A stretch of DNA of 64,000 nt. Source: Alphaproteobacteria bacterium. GTDB taxonomy: Bacteria > Pseudomonadota > Alphaproteobacteria > Micavibrionales > Micavibrionaceae. Shown here piece after piece: positions 24,356-32,507 of this stretch; position 1 is the stretch's first letter, and each line of letters begins with the position of its first letter. The translations under genes were made by a program, and so were the position numbers. The notes beneath the pieces were generated by a model that saw only the letters and a program-made list of their open reading frames with translations, had not been told where the DNA came from and searched no databases. The stretch lies in NCBI GenBank assembly GCA_028289285.1, contig JANQRF010000002.1:806001-870000 (forward strand). The letters run 5' to 3'.

Positions 24356-24982
24356 ATGAATAATGTCATGAAAAAGCTTCAGGACAAGCAGGTTCAGTCC
24401 CTGTCCGAAGGCAAATCCATCCCCGACTTTTCTGCGGGCGATACAATCAAAGTGAATGTGAAAATCCGCGAAGGCAACCGCGAGCGTGTCCAGGCCTATG
24501 AAGGGGTTTGTATTGCCCGTCACGGCAAAGATGGTGATCTGGATGCCAGCTTCACGGTCCGCAAAATCAGCCTCGGCGAAGGCGTTGAGCGTGTCTTTCC
24601 GCTTTACTCCCCGCGTCTGGAGAGCATTGAGCTGATCCGCCGCGGGAATGTCCGCCGCGCGAAGCTCTATTACCTGCGCGATCGCCGCGGTAAATCCGCC
24701 CGGATCGCAGAGCGGACTTTTGGTCACGGCCTTGAAACCGGTGAAGATGAAACCACAAAGGATATGACTCAAACCGCTAAGCGCGCAGCCAAAAAGGCAG
24801 ATAAGAACGCCAAGCGTGAAGAAGCCCGTAAGACGCAGGAAAAGATCAAGGCAGATAAGAAAGCGGCAAAACAGGCTGAAAAAGAAGCTGCAGCCGCAGA
24901 AGCCAGCGCTGCTGAAGCGCCTGCCGAAGAGGCTCCGGCCGAAGCCCCTGCTGAGGCACCTGCTGAAAATAACGAAGAATAA
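24356..24982 (+). CDS. rplS: 50S ribosomal protein L19
   Basis: The first 125 or so residues are a canonical L19 ('[20 protein letters not shown]', '[20 protein letters not shown]', '[16 protein letters not shown]'). The remaining 80 residues are a Lys/Ala-rich helical stretch followed by an Ala/Pro/Glu-rich acidic tail; total 208 residues against about 115-130 usually. The tail resembles that of S16 in the same block. It closes the ffh-rplS block. Confidence 0.96.
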   Translation: MNNVMKKLQDKQVQSLSEGKSIPDFSAGDTIKVNVKIREGNRERVQAYEGVCIARHGKDGDLDASFTVRKISLGEGVERVFPLYSPRLESIELIRRGNVRRAKLYYLRDRRGKSARIAERTFGHGLETGEDETTKDMTQTAKRAAKKADKNAKREEARKTQEKIKADKKAAKQAEKEAAAAEASAAEAPAEEAPAEAPAEAPAENNEE

Positions 24983-24988
24983 TCAACC

Positions 24989-25070
24989 TGTCATTGCGAG
25001 CGTCAGCGAAGCAATCCAGTTTCGCAAATCTGGATTGCCGCGTCGGCCTCACGGCCTCCTCGTAATGACA
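24989..25070. repeat. Dispersed palindromic repeat TGTCATTGCGAG...GTAATGACA
   Basis: The left arm TGTCATTGCGAGCG...GCAATCCAG and right arm CTGGATTGCCGCG...CTCGTAATGACA are inverted copies; the loop is short. It begins 6 bases after the rplS stop. Repeats of this type are common in many bacterial genomes. Confidence 0.88.
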
Positions 25071-25092
25071 AGATAATAAGTAATATTGAATC

Positions 25093-25120
25093 AAAACGGC
25101 CCAAACGGGCCGTTTTTATT
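25093..25120. terminator. Intrinsic terminator between rplS and the APH-like gene
   Basis: Perfect 10-bp stem AAAACGGCCC/GGGCCGTTTT with a 4-base loop and T run. It sits between convergent genes and could serve both strands. Confidence 0.9.
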
Positions 25121-26003
25121 TTACTTTAAAAGCTATACCCTCATCTTGTGGCGGTACGTCGAAATTTTCAGGCGTTTTTGCTTCTAAATGTATATTTGCA
25201 ACTTTCATGGCTTGCTCAAACCTGTCTGCCGCTTCCAGTTTTTCCAGTGCGGCAAAAATCGCTTCTAATATAGCTATGTTTTTTTGGTTTGGCGCTTCTC
25301 CACCGGCTTTCATATATTCTTCAATGAACAGTTTTTTGTGCACATCACCTCCGGGAAGAGAGCAAAAATCCAACTCTTTAGGGCCCAAACCGGAAAAACA
25401 AAAATCGCACAGGCCTGTCATATCGGACGTCAGGCTTTCACCAAACATGTTTCTCGGCCCCAAATCACCGTGAATAAACACAGACGGACCCTCCAGTTCA
25501 TTCGCCAGACTCAAAGCGGTTTGAATGATTTCCTTTTGTTGAGCGTTTGAATCATATCGCTTTATTCTGTTTAAAATATATTCAAAAGGGTTTCGTGTCA
25601 GTTTTGACCGGTCGGAATCCGTTAATGGAATTTGATGTAAAGCAGCTGCCGCCTCGCCTAATTTACGGGAATACTCTACCCACTGGGCCGGGGATACCTC
25701 ATCCATATTCACTTTGCATAGAGAATTTTGTAATTCTGTCATTTTAATAAAAGCAACCGGTTGGGACTCTTCCCGGTCGGGGTAAATTCCATGATCGACC
25801 AGCCTGGGGATACTGAAAGGCAATCTATTACGATGCCCGTCAAGAACCTCTAATACGCTGACTTCGTTTTGGTAATCTTCTAAAGTATATGGATTGTCCG
25901 GATTGGGGGCCTTGAATTCTTTTATGACAATATTTTTGCAGCCCTCAAAATGTGGCGACAAGCTCTCTTCTGCACGAACAGTTGCGGAAAACCCTTCTGT
26001 CAT
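25116..26003 (-). CDS. Aminoglycoside phosphotransferase (APH)-family kinase-like protein
   Basis: A 295-residue protein of the APH/choline kinase fold. Candidate ATP-binding Lys28 lies in 'IVIKEF'. The catalytic loop 'VFIHGDLGPRNMF' gives Asp180 and Asn185, and 'GLCDFCFSGLGPKELDF' supplies the metal-binding Asp200 (DFG equivalent). The substrate is unknown; such genes are often misannotated as resistance genes. It is the last member of a minus-strand cluster that includes a 35-residue peptide gene, so it might modify a peptide or small molecule; that link is inference. Confidence 0.75.
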   Translation of the reverse strand: MTEGFSATVRAEESLSPHFEGCKNIVIKEFKAPNPDNPYTLEDYQNEVSVLEVLDGHRNRLPFSIPRLVDHGIYPDREESQPVAFIKMTELQNSLCKVNMDEVSPAQWVEYSRKLGEAAAALHQIPLTDSDRSKLTRNPFEYILNRIKRYDSNAQQKEIIQTALSLANELEGPSVFIHGDLGPRNMFGESLTSDMTGLCDFCFSGLGPKELDFCSLPGGDVHKKLFIEEYMKAGGEAPNQKNIAILEAIFAALEKLEAADRFEQAMKVANIHLEAKTPENFDVPPQDEGIAFKVK

Positions 26004-26063
26004 GTAGAAAAAGTAATTTATTGTTATGTAAAAATCAAGCTTTTTACGGCTTTAGTGCTGGAT

Positions 26064-26171
26064 CTACTCTTTAATAACAGTCGTTGTTACACCACCACCT
26101 GCGCTATCTGCGCTAGGATAATGACCGTTTCCAACAATATCTTCTAAATTTTCTGTAAGTTTTTCTGACAT
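26064..26171 (-). CDS. Small peptide gene (35 aa) with strong ribosome binding site
   Basis: An ATG at 26171 (minus strand) is preceded by AAGGAGGGCAAT, an excellent Shine-Dalgarno site 5 bases away. The 35-codon frame runs to TAG. The peptide starts MSEKLTENLEDIVGNGHYPS, continues with 'ADSAGGG' and ends 'VTTTVIKE'. It has no hydrophobic segment and no Cys. The acidic/hydrophobic first half followed by a Gly-rich turn resembles a leader-core layout of ribosomal peptides, but I recognise no family. It lies between two unknown genes and the APH-like kinase gene. Confidence 0.6.
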   Translation of the reverse strand: MSEKLTENLEDIVGNGHYPSADSAGGGVTTTVIKE

Positions 26172-26181
26172 ATTGCCCTCC

Positions 26182-26478
26182 TTATGAGAATTTTGACTGC
26201 AAAATGGGAACAAAAAGGCTCAAAATCTCCCCATTTGGTAGATTTGAGCGCATATTTGCCTGTTTTAAGCTTAAAATACGGAATAAATTGACACTTTGCG
26301 GGATATCTTTGACGTGGTGAATCCCTTCATGGAGCACCACCCCGACCAGCCGTTCGTCCGGGTCGATCAACACCTGGTGTGCCCGGGCGTAAGCAGGATC
26401 AGAAAAATGGAATATAACCCCCTCATCTGATTGTAAAATCTCTGATTTTACCGATGTATTCTGAACGATAATCGACAT
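26182..26478 (-). CDS. Hypothetical protein (98 aa)
   Basis: I chose the ATG at 26478 (MSIIVQNTSVKSEIL), which has AAGGGG about 9 bases upstream; an earlier start would add 14 residues. No domain recognised; the sequence includes 'VLIDPDERLVGVVLHEGIHH', which looks like a beta-strand pair. It lies 10 bases upstream of the 35-residue peptide gene, so the two are probably cotranscribed. Confidence 0.65.
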   Translation of the reverse strand: MSIIVQNTSVKSEILQSDEGVIFHFSDPAYARAHQVLIDPDERLVGVVLHEGIHHVKDIPQSVNLFRILSLKQANMRSNLPNGEILSLFVPILQSKFS

Positions 26479-26551
26479 GCAAAAAACCCCTTTAACGCAC
26501 TGCAATAAGTATAGCGCCAAAGGGGTTTAAATCGGGTTAAGAGAATGGGTT

Positions 26552-26995
26552 TTATGCCACTTGTAAGCTTTGAGGATTGAGCGGTACACCTTCTAAAGAA
26601 GATATGTATTTCAAACAGTTAATACCAAATTCTGCTAAAGTTTGCCGACCTCTTACCACCATTTCTGTAGCTTGCACACCCGGAGTAGACTTATATCTGT
26701 ATGTATCTCCCTCAAGAACAGCATTATCTGCACAGGCATCAACAATTATCTGATTGCTAGAACTAACCAATATGGCGTGAATAACCCCTTCTTGCGCAAG
26801 TGAGCCTAAAAGAACAATTTGGTCTTGTGGCTGTAACATCTGATCTTTTCTAATAGCATGGCAAACATGGCCATAGCAGGACCGAACATAGGCTTCCGGA
26901 TGTCTAGGATTAACAACACTCAGGACCATCCGATCTAATGTATCTTTCGGTGAACGTATATTTTGAAACGCTGAAGTCATTCCGCTTTTATACAT
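26552..26995 (-). CDS. Hypothetical protein (147 aa)
   Basis: An unrecognised, soluble 147-residue protein. The middle contains 'DQIVLLGSLAQEGVIHAILV' and 'DACADNAVLEGDTYRYKS'. A second start at 26980 (MTSAFQN) is possible. It is the first gene of the minus-strand cluster 26995-25116 and starts 35 bases from a parS-like palindrome. Confidence 0.65.
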   Translation of the reverse strand: MYKSGMTSAFQNIRSPKDTLDRMVLSVVNPRHPEAYVRSCYGHVCHAIRKDQMLQPQDQIVLLGSLAQEGVIHAILVSSSNQIIVDACADNAVLEGDTYRYKSTPGVQATEMVVRGRQTLAEFGINCLKYISSLEGVPLNPQSLQVA

Positions 26996-27029
26996 GTTTC
27001 AAACGTCATTTTCAATAATTATTATGTAT

Positions 27030-27049
27030 AATGTTCCACGTGGAACATT
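27030..27049. other. parS: Perfect 20-bp palindrome matching the ParB site parS
   Basis: AATGTTCCAC/GTGGAACATT is fully self-complementary. The inner 16 bases TGTTCCACGTGGAACA match the ParB-binding consensus TGTTNCACGTGNAACA at all fixed positions. parS sites nucleate ParB/SMC loading and usually cluster near the replication origin. It lies in the intergenic region between the divergent 147-aa gene and leuC. No parA/parB gene is in the window. Confidence 0.85.
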
Positions 27050-27105
27050 TAGAGAACATTAATTCTGTTGAACGCCCAGCCCCCCTCTGGGTATAAAAGC
27101 TGACC

Positions 27106-28518
27106 ATGAATAGTAAACCGCGCACACTCTTTGAAAAAATCTGGGACGACCATGTTATCCATACCGATGAGAACGGGACGAGCCTGATCTATATCGACCG
27201 GCATCTGGTGCATGAAGTCACCTCCCCGCAAGCCTTTGAAGGGTTGCGCCTGGCCGGCCGCAAAGTGCATCACCCACATGGAACATTGGCGGTGGTCGAT
27301 CACAATGTCCCGACCACAGATCGCGCGAACGGCATTGATGACCCCGAAAGCCGCCTGCAGGTGGACACCCTGATGGAGAACTGCGAGGCGTTCGGGGTGC
27401 AGGTCTTTGACATCTTCGATAAGCGTCAGGGGATTGTCCATATTATCGGGCCGGAGCAAGGCTTCACCCAGCCCGGCATGACCATTGTCTGCGGTGATTC
27501 CCATACCTCCACCCATGGTGCCTTCGGCGCGCTGGCCTTTGGGATCGGTACCAGCGAGGTAGAGCACGTACTTGCGACCCAGACGCTCATCCAGAAACCA
27601 GCCAAATCCATGCGCGTGACGGTGGATGGAACGCTTCCAACAGGTGTCACGGCCAAGGATATGATCCTGGCCATTATTGGCGAAATTGGTACGGCTGGCG
27701 GGACAGGCCATGTCATTGAATATGCTGGTGAGGCCGTGCGGGCTTTGTCGATGGAAGGACGCATGACGATCTGCAACATGTCGATCGAAGGCGGCGCGCG
27801 CGCCGGTATGGTTGCGCCCGACCAAGTAACGTTTGATTATATCAAAGGACGCCCGATGGCCCCGCAAGGCGCAGACTGGGACAAGGCTGTTGCCTATTGG
27901 AAAACGCTCGCCACCGACGAAGGTGCAGTCTTTGACAAAGAAGTTTCCCTTCGCGCCGAAGACATCGCTCCGACCGTGACCTGGGGTACAACGCCTGAAG
28001 ATGTTCTGCCAATCACGGGCGCTGTCCCCGCCCCGTCCGATTTTGACGATCCGAATAAACAGCAATCCGTAGAACGTATGCTGGATTATATGGGGTTAAA
28101 CGCAGGCACAAAACTCACTGATATTGCGCTCGATAAAATCTTTATCGGCTCATGTACAAATGCGCGCATCGAAGACCTAAGAGAAGTCGCCAAAATTGCA
28201 GACGGTAAAAAGGTGGCAGATACCATCAAATTAGCGATGGTTGTCCCCGGCTCCGGCCTTGTCAAAGAACAGGCCGAGAAAGAAGGTATTGCCGACATTC
28301 TCATCGAGGCAGGCTTTGACTGGCGCGAGCCCGGCTGTTCCATGTGCCTTGCCATGAACGCCGACAAACTTGAACCCGGCGAGCGCTGCGCCTCGACCTC
28401 CAACCGTAATTTCGAAGGCCGCCAGGGCCGCGGCGGACGCACGCACCTGATGTCCCCGGCCATGGCTGCGGCTGCGGCGATTACCGGCCGCCTTGTGGAT
28501 GTCCGCGAGCTTGCCTGA
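27106..28518 (+). CDS. leuC: 3-isopropylmalate dehydratase large subunit
   Basis: With LeuD it isomerises 2- to 3-isopropylmalate in leucine synthesis, using a 4Fe-4S cluster. The 470-residue protein shows '[13 protein letters not shown]', '[11 protein letters not shown]', '[20 protein letters not shown]' and the three cluster cysteines in '[13 protein letters not shown]' and '[11 protein letters not shown]'. Upstream is the parS-like palindrome. leuC and leuD are normally adjacent; here two unrelated genes (degenerate HD-GYP and a secreted protein) separate them. Confidence 0.96.
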   Translation: MNSKPRTLFEKIWDDHVIHTDENGTSLIYIDRHLVHEVTSPQAFEGLRLAGRKVHHPHGTLAVVDHNVPTTDRANGIDDPESRLQVDTLMENCEAFGVQVFDIFDKRQGIVHIIGPEQGFTQPGMTIVCGDSHTSTHGAFGALAFGIGTSEVEHVLATQTLIQKPAKSMRVTVDGTLPTGVTAKDMILAIIGEIGTAGGTGHVIEYAGEAVRALSMEGRMTICNMSIEGGARAGMVAPDQVTFDYIKGRPMAPQGADWDKAVAYWKTLATDEGAVFDKEVSLRAEDIAPTVTWGTTPEDVLPITGAVPAPSDFDDPNKQQSVERMLDYMGLNAGTKLTDIALDKIFIGSCTNARIEDLREVAKIADGKKVADTIKLAMVVPGSGLVKEQAEKEGIADILIEAGFDWREPGCSMCLAMNADKLEPGERCASTSNRNFEGRQGRGGRTHLMSPAMAAAAAITGRLVDVRELA

Positions 28519-28580
28519 CTTTTTGCCTTGCAAAATACCATAATAAGCCTATAACGCCTTTCAGGAATAAGGCGTGCCCA

Positions 28581-29348
28581 ATGAAAACCGACCCACACAG
28601 CTACGATCTTCTGGCACTGGATGAGATCATAGAAAGCTATGACTATGAGACGGATCCGGTCTTGCAAGAGCAGTTCCGCCCGGTGGAAGATGCGCTCTGG
28701 ACGTTGATTGAGCATTATGCGGAAGGCGTGAATGATTTCGGCTTTGAAATGGCCCAGCACCTGCAGCGTACTTCCAATGACGGCATGCATTTCCTGATTG
28801 ACGAGCTTGGCTTCAGCCAAAAGGCTGGCCGGAATTTTTATGCTGCCAATCTGTTTCAGGATTTAGGCAAAATTCACCCTGCCTATGATCCACATATCTG
28901 GAACCTGCCCCATCGCCCAACGGACGAAGAGCGCGCAGAGAAAAAGAAACATGTCTGGCGCGGCGTTGAAATGCTGGAGATTGCACTGGCGGATGCATCC
29001 CCGGAGCTAAAGCTGCACCCGCATGTGAAAACCGTCATCCCGGCGATCCAGCTTTTTCACCATGAACGCTGCGACGGTAACGGCCCGTTTGGCATAACCA
29101 GCGATAAAATCGGGCAGGTGATTAAAACGGTCTGCATTGTTGATACCAAAGATGGCGACATGATCCAGCGCGGCCACCAGAACGAAATCCGCGATGAGCC
29201 AACGGCTCTGTGCCGAATGAAAAGCCTGGAAGCCTTCGATGATAAAGGTAAATATGCCGGCGCGTTTGATAGCATGCTGGACCGTTATATCGCCTACCGG
29301 GAGCGGATCAGCGGGCAGGAAATTTTAAGCAACGAAGACAGAGTATAA
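28581..29348 (+). CDS. HD-GYP-related protein with altered catalytic motifs
   Basis: A 255-residue protein following the HD-GYP (cyclic-di-GMP phosphodiesterase) pattern but with substitutions. 'FQDLGKIHP' (Gln93-Asp94) replaces the HD dyad. 'KKKHVWRGVEMLE' supplies the second His. 'FHHERCDGNGPFG' (residues 159-171) resembles HHExxDGxGYP with GPF in place of GYP. 'IVDTKDGDM' keeps an Asp. It may be catalytically impaired or use a different ligand; a sensory or scaffold role is possible. No receiver domain is attached. It separates leuC from leuD. Confidence 0.7.
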   Translation: MKTDPHSYDLLALDEIIESYDYETDPVLQEQFRPVEDALWTLIEHYAEGVNDFGFEMAQHLQRTSNDGMHFLIDELGFSQKAGRNFYAANLFQDLGKIHPAYDPHIWNLPHRPTDEERAEKKKHVWRGVEMLEIALADASPELKLHPHVKTVIPAIQLFHHERCDGNGPFGITSDKIGQVIKTVCIVDTKDGDMIQRGHQNEIRDEPTALCRMKSLEAFDDKGKYAGAFDSMLDRYIAYRERISGQEILSNEDRV

Positions 29349-29423
29349 ATCGCCAATATTTTACGACTCCACTATGGAGAAATAATTTTTGACACTGTAG
29401 ACAAGTTATACTACTAAACTAAT

Positions 29424-29798
29424 ATGAAAATAGCGACACTTCCTGCATTCGCCCTTTCTTTTATGCTGAGTTCAGCTCCGGTACAAGCGGATCCATTTAG
29501 TATTGATGATACAAACTATACGAGAGAGCCCCACTGCTTACAGGAAGATACTTTTATTCCTGACACAGAAAACTCTCATCATTCCATTCTCAAGTCAGAA
29601 CTTGTTATATTTGATTGTCAAAACAGACGATTTTTGACATGGACCTGTAATAAAGCATTATCTTTTCTGAGTGATCAGTTGGTGTATTTTAGAGATCCAA
29701 ATGCACCGGAAAAGCTTAATAAAAGTGAACAAGAAAGAATCGCAGAAACACACCGCTTTTCGGCTTTAGGCTCTCTTTACAGGGAATTGTGCCTCTAA
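29424..29798 (+). CDS. Small secreted protein (124 aa)
   Basis: A signal peptide is visible (MKIATLPAFALSFMLSSAPVQA, cleavage after residue 22), so the mature protein of about 100 residues is probably periplasmic. It contains four Cys residues that could form disulfides. No family recognised. AT-rich relative to the flanking leu genes. Confidence 0.65.
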   Translation: MKIATLPAFALSFMLSSAPVQADPFSIDDTNYTREPHCLQEDTFIPDTENSHHSILKSELVIFDCQNRRFLTWTCNKALSFLSDQLVYFRDPNAPEKLNKSEQERIAETHRFSALGSLYRELCL

Positions 29799-29876
29799 TT
29801 ATAGGCCGCACACAATATTCTATTAGCGAATACTAAAAACCTTGCTGCTATTGTTGAAGGCCGCTAAAACAATTTC

Positions 29877-30485
29877 ATGCAGAAATTCACGACACATAGT
29901 GGGATTGCCGCCCCTTTGCGAATGATGAATGTCGATACGGATATCATCATCCCCAAGCAGTTCCTGCGCACGATTAAGCGTACAGGCCTTGGTGTCCACG
30001 CCTTTAACGATATCCGCTACAATGAAGACGGATCGGATAAAGAGGATTTTGTCCTTAATAAAGAGCCGTACCGGCAGGCCTCGATCCTGATTACAGGGGA
30101 GAATTTCGGCTGCGGCTCAAGCCGTGAACATGCCCCCTGGGCACTGGCCGATATGGGTATAAGAGTGGTTATCGCGCCAAGCTTTGCCGATATCTTTTTT
30201 AATAACAGTTTTAAAAACGGGATGCTGCCGATTGCTCTGCCGCAGGAACAGGTCGATCAGCTAATGAACGAAGCAGAAGAGAACCCGGGCACGCCAATAG
30301 AGATTGATCTGGAAAAACAAACCATCACGCGGGGCAATAAATTTTCTTTTCCTTTCGAGATTGACCCGTTCCGAAAACATTGTTTGCTGAACGGTCTGGA
30401 TGATATTGGTCTGACACTTCAAAAGGGTAAAGAGATTTCCACGTTTGAAGATCAGGATAAACAAAAACGAAGCTGGCTGTATTGA
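29877..30485 (+). CDS. leuD: 3-isopropylmalate dehydratase small subunit
   Basis: The 202-residue partner of LeuC: '[20 protein letters not shown]', then the swivel-domain motif '[17 protein letters not shown]'. Complete and of standard length. Its TGA stop codon (30483-30485) shares its last base with the first heptamer of the palindromic repeat that carries the four-helix-bundle gene. Confidence 0.96.
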   Translation: MQKFTTHSGIAAPLRMMNVDTDIIIPKQFLRTIKRTGLGVHAFNDIRYNEDGSDKEDFVLNKEPYRQASILITGENFGCGSSREHAPWALADMGIRVVIAPSFADIFFNNSFKNGMLPIALPQEQVDQLMNEAEENPGTPIEIDLEKQTITRGNKFSFPFEIDPFRKHCLLNGLDDIGLTLQKGKEISTFEDQDKQKRSWLY

Positions 30486-30922
30486 GTTGCAAGATGCAAG
30501 TTGCAAGTTACAAGAATATAAAAAGTAAACAGCAGAATCATCGCGATTTGATGATTTATCAAAGGGCCTATAAAGCATCTTTAGAAATTTACAAAGCCTC
30601 CAAAACTTTCCCCAAAGAAGAACGCTTTGCAATAACAGACCAAATAAGGCGCGCCTCCAGCAGTATATGCGCTAATATTGCTGAAGGATATGGAAGACAG
30701 CTTTCATCAAATAATGACTTTAAACGCTTTCTTATCATCGCCAAAGGATCATGCCATGAAATGTCTGTATGGATAGATTATTGCAAAGATCTCGGCTTCA
30801 TTAATGAACAAACATGGAAAAAATGGAATGACGAATATGTCGAAATTTCTAAAATGATTTATGGATTTATTCAAACCCTGAAGGATTAAACTCTTGCAAC
30901 TTGAAACTCGCAACTTGAAACT
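30485..30922 (+). mobile_element. Heptad inverted-repeat element carrying a four-helix-bundle gene between leuD and leuB
   Basis: The left arm (30485-30515) is AGTTGCA, AGATGCA, AGTTGCA, AGTTACA, then AGA. The right arm (30892-30922) is TCT, then TGCAACT, TGAAACT, CGCAACT, TGAAACT. The arms have the same design as the empty copies after carD and ffh. One gene fills the space between. The element starts at the leuD stop and ends within the leuB coding region. Mobility is inferred; no transposase present. Confidence 0.75.
30494..30889 (+). CDS. Four-helix-bundle (S23/IVS-like) protein
   Basis: A 131-residue protein of the four-helix-bundle family first described from 23S rRNA intervening sequences. 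Core: '[20 protein letters not shown]', '[20 protein letters not shown]', 'NIAEGYGRQ', '[20 protein letters not shown]'. The ATG at 30494 lies in the second heptamer (AGATGCA) of the left repeat arm, so the first few residues are repeat-encoded. The TAA stop is 2 bases before the right arm. Function unknown in general; related folds include the Avd protein of diversity-generating retroelements. Foreign to the leuD-leuB operon. Confidence 0.85.
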   Translation: MQVASYKNIKSKQQNHRDLMIYQRAYKASLEIYKASKTFPKEERFAITDQIRRASSSICANIAEGYGRQLSSNNDFKRFLIIAKGSCHEMSVWIDYCKDLGFINEQTWKKWNDEYVEISKMIYGFIQTLKD

Positions 30923-32012
30923 AACCTTACTGCCCGGGGACGGGATTGGCCCGGAAGTTATGACTGAAGTCAAAAAAGTCATTGGCTTTTTGGAAGATAA
31001 ATCCAGCCTGTCTTTTGACTTACACGAAGATGATATTGGCGGCGCGGCTTATGACCGCTACGGCCAGCCTTTGGCTGATCAAACGCTGGATACATGCCGG
31101 GCGAGCGATGCGATTATTATAGGCGCCGTCGGTGGATCAAAATGGGATGGGGTGGATTATAATCTCCGCCCCGAAGCAGGTCTTTTGAGGTTGCGTAAGG
31201 AACTCGACCTGTTTGCCAATTTACGTCCGGCGATTGTGTTTGATGCACTGGTCGATGCCTCTACGCTGAAACCCGAAATCGTCAAAGGGCTGGATATTTT
31301 AATTGTGCGGGAACTGACAGGCGGGGTGTATTTCGGGGAGCCGCGCGGAATTGAAGATTTAGGGAACGGGGAAAAGCGCGGCGTGAATACGCAGGTTTAT
31401 ACTTCTTCTGAAATTCAACGCATTGGCCGCGTGGCGTTTGATCTGGCAAAAAAACGCGGCAATCATGTGACCTCCTGTGAAAAAGCCAATGTCATGGAAA
31501 GCGGCAAGCTCTGGCGTGAGGAAATCACAATGCTGCACGGAAAAGACTTTGCGGATGTAAAACTGGATCACATGTATGCGGATAATTGCGCGATGCAGCT
31601 CCTGCGCAATCCATCGCAGTTTGATGTGATTGTGACGGATAATTTATTCGGTGATATTCTCTCTGATGAGGCCGCGATGCTGACCGGCTCTTTGGGGATG
31701 CTGCCATCCGCCTCATTGGGCGCCCCGGGGGTACCGGGCCTGTATGAGCCTGTCCACGGCTCTGCGCCCGACATTGCAGGCCAAGGCAAAGCCAACCCGC
31801 TGGCGACAATTTTGAGTTTTGCGATGGCCCTGCGCTATTCTTTGAATGAAGGGGCTGCCGCAGATATGATTGAAAGCGCCGTGCAGGATGTGTTGAATGC
31901 AGGTATTCGCACAGCCGACATTATGGCCGAGGGCTGCACCGAAGTCAGTACGAGCGCAATGGGCGATGCGCTGATTGCCCAAATGGATAAGACGTTACAG
32001 AAAGCCGCATAA
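30894..32012 (+). CDS. leuB: 3-isopropylmalate dehydrogenase with a repeat-derived N-terminus
   Basis: Oxidatively decarboxylates 3-isopropylmalate with NAD+. The 372-residue protein shows '[14 protein letters not shown]', 'GAVGGSKWD', '[14 protein letters not shown]' and '[20 protein letters not shown]'. No ATG lies near the family start. TTG 30894 has AAGGA (30881-30885) 8 bases upstream. This gives a protein starting [11 protein letters not shown], whose first eight or so residues are encoded by the right repeat arm. A second TTG at 30915 would give the family-like [10 protein letters not shown] but lacks a good ribosome binding site. Confidence 0.95.
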   Translation: MQLETRNLKLTLLPGDGIGPEVMTEVKKVIGFLEDKSSLSFDLHEDDIGGAAYDRYGQPLADQTLDTCRASDAIIIGAVGGSKWDGVDYNLRPEAGLLRLRKELDLFANLRPAIVFDALVDASTLKPEIVKGLDILIVRELTGGVYFGEPRGIEDLGNGEKRGVNTQVYTSSEIQRIGRVAFDLAKKRGNHVTSCEKANVMESGKLWREEITMLHGKDFADVKLDHMYADNCAMQLLRNPSQFDVIVTDNLFGDILSDEAAMLTGSLGMLPSASLGAPGVPGLYEPVHGSAPDIAGQGKANPLATILSFAMALRYSLNEGAAADMIESAVQDVLNAGIRTADIMAEGCTEVSTSAMGDALIAQMDKTLQKAA

Positions 32013-32495
32013 ATGGACGCCGTTGAAACAACCAATGCCGCGATAGACTGGATTACCATTGCCGGTATCATGCTTTTGGTAATCGGCTTTGGCATGACGA
32101 TTGTTGAAATCTTTTTCCCAGCGCTTGGATTGTTTGGGATAACAGGCGTTGCCGCCATGATTGTCGGCGCGGTGATCCTGCATCAACATGGCGGGCTGGA
32201 ACAGGTCGGGATTGGCTGGGGCGTGATTGCCGCCGTGATCCTGACGGGGATCGGCCTCTCTATTGCTGGCGGCTGGCTGACCATCAAAGCCATGCAGCAG
32301 GAAGTCACCACCGGGCCTGAAAGCCTGATCGGGGAGCCTGGCATCGTAATTGACTGGTCGGGCAGTGAAGGCAAGGTGCATGTGCAGGGCGAAGACTGGC
32401 AGGCTTTTGCAGAAGACGGTGAACAGCTAAAACCCAAAGATACAGTCTTTGTTGCTAAGGCAGATGGATTAAAACTCAAAGTACGTAAACAATAA
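32013..32495 (+). CDS. NfeD-family membrane protein
   Basis: A 160-residue short NfeD: three or four hydrophobic segments (about residues 14-95) followed by a C-terminal OB-fold ('GEPGIVIDWSGSEGKVHVQG', ending 'LKLKVRK'). NfeD partners with stomatin-like SPFH proteins in membrane microdomains and quality control. The ATG directly follows the leuB stop, and the slipin gene follows 12 bases later. Confidence 0.9.
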   Translation: MDAVETTNAAIDWITIAGIMLLVIGFGMTIVEIFFPALGLFGITGVAAMIVGAVILHQHGGLEQVGIGWGVIAAVILTGIGLSIAGGWLTIKAMQQEVTTGPESLIGEPGIVIDWSGSEGKVHVQGEDWQAFAEDGEQLKPKDTVFVAKADGLKLKVRKQ

Positions 32496-32507
32496 AGGAA
32501 GATTGTC

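Noticed and set aside
25116-26003. APH-like gene as an antibiotic-resistance gene
   Set aside because: The fold motifs are shared by many small-molecule kinases, and neither the context nor the flanks suggests a resistance cassette.
27049-28065. Long minus-strand frame opposite leuC
   Set aside because: A codon-bias shadow of leuC; it has no recognisable domain and runs across the leuC start.
30494-30889. Four-helix-bundle gene as part of a 23S rRNA intervening sequence or diversity-generating retroelement
   Set aside because: No rRNA gene, reverse transcriptase or variable/template repeat is nearby; only the protein family is shared.
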